Source of the DNA: Amycolatopsis decaplanina DSM 44594
Lineage (GTDB): Bacteria > Actinomycetota > Actinomycetes > Mycobacteriales > Pseudonocardiaceae
Direction: 5' to 3'
Assembly: GCF_000342005.1 (NCBI RefSeq)
Contig: NZ_AOHO01000067.1
Coordinates: 122,150 to 186,149, forward strand
Length of the DNA stretch: 64,000 nucleotides
In this document: in pieces, positions 59,160 through 64,000 of the stretch
How positions within the stretch are numbered: the first letter of the stretch is position 1
Layout: every line of letters starts with the position of its first letter
Position numbers and translations under genes: made by a program
The notes under the pieces: generated by a model
The model's input: the letters and a program-made list of their open reading frames with translations, nothing else
Database searches by the model: none
What the model was told of the DNA's origin: nothing

Positions 59160-59620
59160 GTGGTCTCTCCCCTGGTCGCGGCCAACCGGACTGCGTCGAG
59201 GATCTTCTCGTACCCGGTACACCTGCAGAGGTTCCCCGCCAGCGCCTCGCGAATCTCCTCGTCGGCGGGGTTTTCGACGCGGTTGAGCAGATCGTGCGCG
59301 GCCACCACGAGGCCGGGGGTGCAGAAGCCACATTGGACGGCGCCCGCGTCCACAAAGGACTGCTGAACGCGGTCCAGCTTGTCGCCCTCGGCGAGCCCTT
59401 CGACCGTGCGGACCTCGCGGCCTTCGACCTGACCGGCCGCGACCAGGCACGAACACACCGGCAGGTCGTCGAGATACACCGTGCAGGAACCGCATTCGCC
59501 CTGTTCACAGGCGTTCTTGGAGCCCGGGAGCCCGAGCCGCTCGCGGAGCACGTAGAGCAGGCTTTCGCCTTCCCAGACGTCGTCGGCCTGGCGGGACTCG
59601 CCGTTGATCGTCACGTTCAC
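59156..59620 (-). CDS. Xanthine dehydrogenase, (2Fe-2S) subunit
   Basis: A 154-residue protein with two clusters: the plant-ferredoxin type in NACEQGECGSCTVYLDDLPVCSC and the helical type in VQCGFCTPGLVVAAHDLL ... GNLCRCTGYEKI. It passes electrons from the Mo centre to FAD. Start GTG 59620 overlaps the FAD-subunit stop (GTGA) and gives the usual N-terminus NVTINGE. Confidence 0.96.
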   Translation of the reverse strand: MNVTINGESRQADDVWEGESLLYVLRERLGLPGSKNACEQGECGSCTVYLDDLPVCSCLVAAGQVEGREVRTVEGLAEGDKLDRVQQSFVDAGAVQCGFCTPGLVVAAHDLLNRVENPADEEIREALAGNLCRCTGYEKILDAVRLAATRGETT

Positions 59621-60486
59621 GCGCACTCGCGTTCTCCGTTCTGGAAGTCGTTCCAAGCCCAGGTCAGCGTCCGCCGCGCCAGGACGGACAGCGCGTGCTT
59701 GCGGTAATCGGCGCTACCGCGGACGTCGTCGATCGGCGACGACGCCTCCGAGACCAGCTCGCCGAACCGGCGTTTGACGGAATCCGTGAGAGACGCCTTG
59801 GTGGACCAGGGAAGTTCACCGGAGAGGAATTCTTCGGCGGCGGTCGCGCGGCGCGGGGTCGGCGCCGCCGAACCGACGGCCGCGCGGATCTCGCGGGTGT
59901 CGAGGTGCAGGGCCAGCGCGAACGAGCAGACCGCGATGACCATCGCGTTGCGCGTCCCGACCTTGGCGAACTGCTGCGGCCCGGCCTCGGCGGGCAGGTG
60001 CACCGCGGTGATCAGCTCGTCGGGTTCGAGGGCGTTCCGTTTGACGCCGAGGTAGAACTCCTCGGCCGGGATCAGCCGGGTGCCGCGGATGGACGCGGCT
60101 TCGATCTCGGCGCCGAGCACGAGTAGTACGGGATGCGTGTCACCGGCGGGCGAGGCGGCGCCGAGGTTGCCGCCGACGGTGCCCCGGTTGCGGATCTGTG
60201 GCGAGCCGACGGTGCGTGAAGCCATTGCCAACGCGGGCAGAACTTCACCCAGTTCAGCGATCACCCGGACGTAGGGCACCGAGGCGCCGAGGCGGATCCT
60301 GCCGTCGATCTCGGTCCACTCGGCGAGTTCGGTGACGCGATTGAGGTCGAGCAGCGCGCCGGGGCGGCGGTGGTCGAAGTTGAGCTCCACCATGACGTCC
60401 GTACCACCCGCGATGGGCACCGCGTCGGGTCGCTCGGCCTTGACGGCGAGCGCCTCGGTCAGCGAGCTGGGGCGCAGGAAATCCAC
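59617..60486 (-). CDS. Xanthine dehydrogenase, FAD-binding subunit
   Basis: A 289-residue protein of the CO-dehydrogenase flavoprotein type. DFLRPSSLTEALAVKA, VPIAGGTDVMVEL (FAD pyrophosphate), GASVPYVRVIAE and IRNRGTVGGNLGAASPAGDTHPVLLVLGAEIE (second FAD loop) are diagnostic. GTG 60486 has GAGGAG upstream. First gene of the minus-strand xanthine operon; divergent from pucR. Confidence 0.94.
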   Translation of the reverse strand: MDFLRPSSLTEALAVKAERPDAVPIAGGTDVMVELNFDHRRPGALLDLNRVTELAEWTEIDGRIRLGASVPYVRVIAELGEVLPALAMASRTVGSPQIRNRGTVGGNLGAASPAGDTHPVLLVLGAEIEAASIRGTRLIPAEEFYLGVKRNALEPDELITAVHLPAEAGPQQFAKVGTRNAMVIAVCSFALALHLDTREIRAAVGSAAPTPRRATAAEEFLSGELPWSTKASLTDSVKRRFGELVSEASSPIDDVRGSADYRKHALSVLARRTLTWAWNDFQNGERECA

Positions 60487-60600
60487 TCTCGGGCTCCTCG
60501 GTTCGGCGGAGGTGTGTGACGGCTGACTCAGTAGACGCCCTGCGCCCGTATGGCGGCAACGGTGCCGAAGCATGAAATCTCCCCTGCACGCACCGGTCGT

Positions 60601-60618
60601 TTTGTGCTTTCCTACAAA
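60601..60618. promoter_or_regulatory. TTTGT-N8-ACAAA inverted repeat between xdh operon and pucR
   Basis: Two 5-bp arms at 60601-60605 and 60614-60618, AT-rich in a GC-rich setting, lie immediately before the pucR start in the divergent region. A possible PucR or promoter element. Confidence 0.35.
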
Positions 60619-60622
60619 CCTG

Positions 60623-62044
60623 ATGACGACCGTGAAAACTCTGCTGGCGCTGCCGGGACTGCGCTTGCGCGTGCGCGCCGGGACGGCTCTGCTCGACCGT
60701 TCGGTGTCCCGGATCTACGTCACGGAACTGCCCGATCCCGGGCGGTACGTGTCGGCGGGCGAACTCGTCCTGAGCGGGTTGCTGTGGTGGCGCGGGCCGG
60801 GCGATTCCGAGGCGTTCGTCGCCGCGCTGGCGAAGGCCGGGGCGGCGGCGCTGGCGGCGTCCGGAGCCGACTCCGATGGGATTCCCGAAGACCTCGTCGA
60901 CGCCTGTACGCGACATGGGATCCCGTTGCTCGAGGTGCCTGCGGACCTGTCGTTCTCGGTCGTCACCGAACGTGTCGTACTGGCGTTGGCCGCGGCCGCG
61001 GACGGCGCTCGCAAACGTTTGCTTTCAGCGGCGACGGAAGACGCTTCGGTGGAGACGCTGCTGGAGCGAGCGCGCGCCGAGATCGGCCTTCCCTGCTGGA
61101 TCGTGCCCGCCGGCACGCCGTCGGATCTGGTGCGGCGGTTCGTCGCCGCGGGCGGCCGTTCCCTGGAAGCGGATGATGTCTCCGTACGGCCCGTCGGCGG
61201 CAGGCACGCGCTGCCGTGGCTGCTCGCGATCGGCGGCGCGCTGACCGCCGCCCAGGCGGAGATCGCCGAGGAACTCGCCGGACTGATCGGGCTCGCGCGC
61301 ACGCGGGCGGACGAGGTCCGCGCGGTCACCGACAGGGTGCTCGAACCGTTGCTCGCCGCACTCGACGAGGGAAGTGATCCGCACGCGGCGCTGACCGCGA
61401 CCGGGCTGCGCGGCGATCTGCGCGTCGTCGTCGCGCGCACCGAAGGATCCGAAGCGGCCCGCGGCATCCTGACGGAACTGCTGCCACCGGGTGCCCTCGT
61501 CGGCCCCGCCGGGGAAACGACCTGGGCGCTGGCCGAGGACGATGGCGAATGGCCGGAGGACTGGCCCGCCACGGTGACCACCACACTGGCAGGAGTGGAG
61601 TCGCTGCTGCCGTGCCGCCGGATGCTGATCGGGATCAGCGACCGTTCCCCGGTCTCCGTGCTGCGTGGCGCGAAAGAGGTCGCGCGCTACGCGCTGGCCG
61701 TGGCGGCGGAACGACCCGGCACGATCGAGATCGTCCCGGGCGGCGAGATCGGCATGCATCGGCTGCTGCTGGCGGGCACACCCGACGACCTGCGGGCGGC
61801 GTTGCGGCGAAGGGTCCTGGGCCCGTTGCTGAGCTACGACGCCGAACAGGGCACCGATCTGGTGCACACCCTGCGCGTCTTCCTCGAATGCTCCGGTTCG
61901 CCGACGCGGGCCGCACGGGCGCTGCACGTCCACGTCAACACGTTGCGGTACCGGATCGGGCGCGCGAGCGAACTGCTCGGCGCCGATCTGACCGAGTTCA
62001 CCGAGCAGCTCGACGTCTATTTGGCCTTGTCGGCAGGGAGCTGA
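60623..62044 (+). CDS. pucR: PucR family purine-catabolism transcriptional regulator
   Basis: A 473-residue protein. The N-terminal PucR domain (VKTLLALPGLRLRVRAG ... VTELPDPGRYVSAGELVLSGLLWWRG) is followed by a GGDEF-like central part and the C-terminal HTH_30 (FLECSGSPTRAARALHVHVNTLRYRIGRASELLGADL). Start at ATG 60623 matches the family N-terminus MTTVKTLL. It faces the xanthine dehydrogenase operon and most likely controls this and the urate/allantoin genes. Confidence 0.92.
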   Translation: MTTVKTLLALPGLRLRVRAGTALLDRSVSRIYVTELPDPGRYVSAGELVLSGLLWWRGPGDSEAFVAALAKAGAAALAASGADSDGIPEDLVDACTRHGIPLLEVPADLSFSVVTERVVLALAAAADGARKRLLSAATEDASVETLLERARAEIGLPCWIVPAGTPSDLVRRFVAAGGRSLEADDVSVRPVGGRHALPWLLAIGGALTAAQAEIAEELAGLIGLARTRADEVRAVTDRVLEPLLAALDEGSDPHAALTATGLRGDLRVVVARTEGSEAARGILTELLPPGALVGPAGETTWALAEDDGEWPEDWPATVTTTLAGVESLLPCRRMLIGISDRSPVSVLRGAKEVARYALAVAAERPGTIEIVPGGEIGMHRLLLAGTPDDLRAALRRRVLGPLLSYDAEQGTDLVHTLRVFLECSGSPTRAARALHVHVNTLRYRIGRASELLGADLTEFTEQLDVYLALSAGS

Positions 62045-62045
62045 A

Positions 62046-62528
62046 ATGGGCATCACCACGGCGAAAGAAGCCGCTTACGACCCTCGCGTGGTCGCCTTCG
62101 GCCGGATGATGGGCGCGGCGAACCGGCTCGAATACCTGCTCGGCCGCGCACTGGAGGCCGAATGCGGGATCTCGCACCTGATGTTCGAGGTCCTGCTGAT
62201 CGTCGGCAGGTCCGGTGAAGCCGGGATGAGCATGCGCGCGATCGCGCAGGAGCAGGTGCTGACCACCGGCGGCGCGACCAGGCTGGTCGACCGGATGACG
62301 ACGCTCGGCCTGGTCGTCCGGACCAATGACCCCGAAGACCGCCGTGTGCAGCTCGTGCGGCTGACCGCCCAAGGCGAAGAGACGACGGTGCGGGCAGCGC
62401 GGGTGCATGTCGAGAACATCCAGCGGCTCTTCCTCGACCCGCTGCCCGCGGACCACCGCGAACGGTTCACGCAGGACCTGCGGACACTGAGCCACTCGGC
62501 ACGTGACGCACTCCCCAAACTCCGGTAG
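62046..62528 (+). CDS. MarR family transcriptional regulator
   Basis: A 160-residue protein with helices AFGRMMGAANRLEYLLGRALEAE and a winged helix MSMRAIAQEQVLTTGGATRLVDRMTTLGLVVRTNDPEDRRVQLVRLT, whose DxRxxx wing is a MarR hallmark. It starts one base after pucR (GGCAGGGAG site inside the pucR end). A palindrome after it suggests it regulates the DsbA-like gene. Confidence 0.92.
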   Translation: MGITTAKEAAYDPRVVAFGRMMGAANRLEYLLGRALEAECGISHLMFEVLLIVGRSGEAGMSMRAIAQEQVLTTGGATRLVDRMTTLGLVVRTNDPEDRRVQLVRLTAQGEETTVRAARVHVENIQRLFLDPLPADHRERFTQDLRTLSHSARDALPKLR

Positions 62529-62533
62529 GAATA

Positions 62534-62547
62534 TCTGACCAGTCAGA
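62534..62547. promoter_or_regulatory. TCTGAC-CA-GTCAGA palindrome between marR and dsbA-like genes
   Basis: A perfect 14-bp inverted repeat, 17 bp upstream of ATG 62565. Its length and place fit a MarR operator. Confidence 0.5.
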
Positions 62548-62564
62548 CATCGTTGGGTCTCGGC

Positions 62565-63167
62565 ATGAAGCTCATCTATGTCTTCGACGCGTACTGCGGC
62601 TGGTCGTACGGGTTCGCCCGCACCATGGCCGACGTCGCGCACCGGCATCCGGACCTGCCGGTCGAAGTCGTGTCCGGTGGCCTGTTCCTCGGCGGGCGCC
62701 GGGTGCCGATCCGGCAGTTCGGCTACGTCCAGGGAGCCAACGCCGAGATCACCCGCCGGACCGGCGCACCCTTCGGGGAAAACTACGAACGGCTCATCGC
62801 GGACGGCGAGTTCGTCATGGACTCCGAGGCCGCCGCCTGCGGGATGGCGGCGTTGCGCGAGGTCGGGCCGGACCGCGCGGTGCGGCTCGCGGCCCTGCTG
62901 CAGGAGGCTTTCTACCTCGACGGGCTAAGCCTGTCCGAGGTCTCGACCTATCGCGTGGTCGCGCGGCGGGCAGGCCTGGACGGGGACGCCGTCGAGGCCG
63001 CGCTGGACCGGGTTTCCGCGGCGGGCGACTTCCGGCGGGCGCGGGAACTGGGCGTCACCGGATACCCGACCCTGCTCGCCGACGACGGAGAACGGGTCGT
63101 GACGCTGGTCGCCGGGAACGCGAGCGCGGACGAAGTGGAACGGCGGATCGGCGCACTGGTTTCCTAG
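62565..63167 (+). CDS. DsbA family oxidoreductase-like protein
   Basis: A 200-residue thioredoxin-fold protein. It starts LIYVFDAYCGWSYGFARTMADV; C11-G-W-S14 is a one-cysteine active site like the FrnE/HCCA-isomerase branch, so it probably binds glutathione or mycothiol rather than forming disulfides. GVTGYPTLLADDGERVVTLVAGN holds the cis-Pro loop. No signal peptide, so cytoplasmic. It follows marR and may respond to thiol-reactive drugs. Confidence 0.85.
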   Translation: MKLIYVFDAYCGWSYGFARTMADVAHRHPDLPVEVVSGGLFLGGRRVPIRQFGYVQGANAEITRRTGAPFGENYERLIADGEFVMDSEAAACGMAALREVGPDRAVRLAALLQEAFYLDGLSLSEVSTYRVVARRAGLDGDAVEAALDRVSAAGDFRRARELGVTGYPTLLADDGERVVTLVAGNASADEVERRIGALVS

Positions 63168-63177
63168 ACTTCGAGTC

Positions 63178-63657
63178 ATGCCTTTGACACTCCGACGGGC
63201 GACCCCCGCGGACGCCGACGCCGTCGCGGAAATCTGGTACCACGGCTGGCAGGACGGCCACCTCGGCAATGTGCCCGACGAGCTTGTCCGGATCCGCACC
63301 CGCGAGTCGTTCTGGGAACGGGCCGCGGAACGCGTCGGCGACACGACCGTCGCTTTGATGAGCGGCGAAGTGGCGGGTTTCGTGATGGTCGTCGGCGACG
63401 AGGTCGAGCAGGTCTACGTTTCGTCGGACCATCGCGGGAGCGGAGTGGCCGGGGCACTGCTCGCGGAGGCCGAACGACTGGTGAGCGCGGGCGGGCATTC
63501 GCGCGCTTGGCTCGCCGTGGCGCCGGGGAATGCGCGGGCGCGGCGATTTTACGAGCGGTGCGGATGGGTCGATGAGGGAGAGTTCGATAATCGGGTTTCC
63601 GGTCCGGATGGACTGGTTTCGGTGCCTTGTCGGCGATACGCGAAGACTGTTGCTTGA
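63178..63657 (+). CDS. GNAT family N-acetyltransferase
   Basis: A 159-residue acetyltransferase. RRATPADADAVAEIWYHGWQDGHLG begins the fold; VYVSSDHRGSGVAGALLAEAERL is the acetyl-CoA loop (V-x-x-x-x-R-G-x-G), followed by LAVAPGNARARRFYERCGW, the GNAT C-terminal motif. Substrate unknown. It begins 10 bp after the DsbA-like stop. Confidence 0.92.
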   Translation: MPLTLRRATPADADAVAEIWYHGWQDGHLGNVPDELVRIRTRESFWERAAERVGDTTVALMSGEVAGFVMVVGDEVEQVYVSSDHRGSGVAGALLAEAERLVSAGGHSRAWLAVAPGNARARRFYERCGWVDEGEFDNRVSGPDGLVSVPCRRYAKTVA

Positions 63658-63673
63658 GTCTGCCGGCGACGGG

Positions 63674-63726
63674 CGCATTTAGTCGACTAATTGCGCCACG
63701 CTTTCATTGCGTGGGCTTCATGCGCG
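63674..63726 (+). repeat. Direct repeat copy 1 with TTAGTCGACTAA palindrome
   Basis: A ~53-bp element beginning CGCATTTAGTCGACTAATTG. The first 42 bp (63674-63715) match the copy at 63831-63872 with one difference; the rest with a few. It contains the perfect 12-bp palindrome TTAGTCGACTAA (63679-63690). Confidence 0.75.
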
Positions 63727-63830
63727 ATGGCGCCTTGAAACACACGAGCGCCACTTCTACGAGCAGCACCAACGGCCGAGTCCGACAACCAGGTTACCGG
63801 ACCGCATGGGCCGGCTTCGGTACCCCGGGT

Positions 63831-63882
63831 CGCATTTAGTCGACTAATTGCGCCGCGCTTTCATTGCGTGGGATCCATGCGC
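63831..63882 (+). repeat. Direct repeat copy 2 with TTAGTCGACTAA palindrome
   Basis: Second copy, 157 bp after the first. The palindrome is at 63836-63847 and the same CGCTTTCATTGCG end follows. Both copies lie in the gene-free stretch after the GNAT gene. Confidence 0.75.
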
Positions 63883-63933
63883 GGCGACATCACTCTTCAG
63901 TGTTGTCGACTCGGTTTCATTGTCGCTTAAAAT

Positions 63934-63950
63934 TACGAACACGCGTTCGA
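63934..63950. promoter_or_regulatory. SOS (LexA) box-like site ACGAACACGCGTTCGA
   Basis: The palindromic core CGAAC-N4-GTTCG matches the actinobacterial LexA consensus. It lies 23 bp upstream of GTG 63973. TATTCT at 63961-63966 is a plausible -10, so the box would overlap the -35 region and repress when bound. Confidence 0.7.
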
Positions 63951-63972
63951 TTTGTTCGGGTATTCTGGGGAG

Positions 63973-64000
63973 GTGTCCGAGACCTTTCTTCCCGAGTTGC
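63973..64000 (+). CDS. Start of a gene cut by the window end (possibly DUF222/HNH endonuclease)
   Basis: GTG 63973 opens MSETFLPEL and leaves the window. The likely -10 (TATTCT, 63961-63966) puts transcription start at or near the GTG, so the message may be leaderless; GGGGAG just before it could also act as a binding site. SOS boxes precede 13E12-type DUF222-HNH genes in mycobacteria, and the N-terminus resembles them. Identity is a guess from context. Confidence 0.4.

Noticed and set aside
53224..59360. Repeated 'TCCACAAAGGAC' strings at 3806, 53224 and 59349
   Set aside because: Two lie inside coding frames and the strings are short; most likely codon-usage coincidence.
63674..63882. The two repeats as a CRISPR array
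   Set aside because: Only two copies, 157 bp apart, with no cas genes and an overly long spacer.

Overview
The window is high-GC actinobacterial DNA. Its gene orders (rpsB-tsf-pyrH-frr-cdsA; xerC-whiG; rpsP-KH-rimM-trmD-rplS-lepB-rnhB; amtB-glnB-glnD near ffh), the WhiG-type sigma factor, many GTG starts and intergenic palindromes of the tGAAGGCC type point to Pseudonocardiaceae, most likely Amycolatopsis or a close relative. The species is inferred, not proven. No rRNA, tRNA, CRISPR array, insertion sequence or prophage was seen.

Layout. 1-4.2 kb is an untidy accessory stretch: a truncated secreted-protein gene, a TauE/SafE transporter divergent from an AraC regulator, a short-chain dehydrogenase relic with an internal deletion, a DUF1206 membrane protein and two small unknowns. 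4.2-9.4 kb holds rlmN, a PadR regulator, a methyltransferase, a CFP30B-like VOC protein and a secreted carboxylesterase. These separate rlmN from its usual neighbour cdsA. 9.4-24.9 kb is a housekeeping block, mostly on the minus strand: translation and lipid genes (cdsA, frr, pyrH, tsf, rpsB), a LytM-type peptidase, whiG, xerC, dprA, comM, yraN, then DUF2469, rnhB, lepB, rplS, trmD, rimM, a KH protein and rpsP. 25-38.5 kb carries two CPBP membrane proteases, an amidohydrolase, ffh, a pentapeptide-repeat membrane protein, Ku, the nitrogen-sensing operon amtB-glnB-glnD preceded by a GlnR-like site array, rlmA and an FhuF-type iron-sulfur protein.

38.8-44.7 kb is the most unusual part. A small LuxR-type regulator is divergent from a tightly coupled five-gene operon that I cannot assign to a known system. 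It encodes a bipolar protein (very acidic N-terminus, Arg-rich C-terminus), a protein with an HEVSH zinc-protease motif, and three unrecognised proteins. A MetY-like gene relic lies just downstream.

45.1-62.0 kb is a nearly complete purine-degradation region. It encodes three xanthine dehydrogenase subunits, a guanine deaminase, an 8-oxoguanine-deaminase-like protein, an NCS2 permease, urate oxidase, HIU hydrolase, OHCU decarboxylase, allantoinase and allantoicase. PucR and an unusual thiamine-binding-domain/HTH fusion are candidate regulators, and two 15-bp palindromes precede allB and uraD. A secreted peptidase, an SGNH hydrolase and a TetR gene interrupt it. The last 2 kb has MarR, DsbA-like and GNAT genes, a 157-bp-spaced repeat pair, and an SOS-box-like palindrome ahead of a gene cut by the window end.
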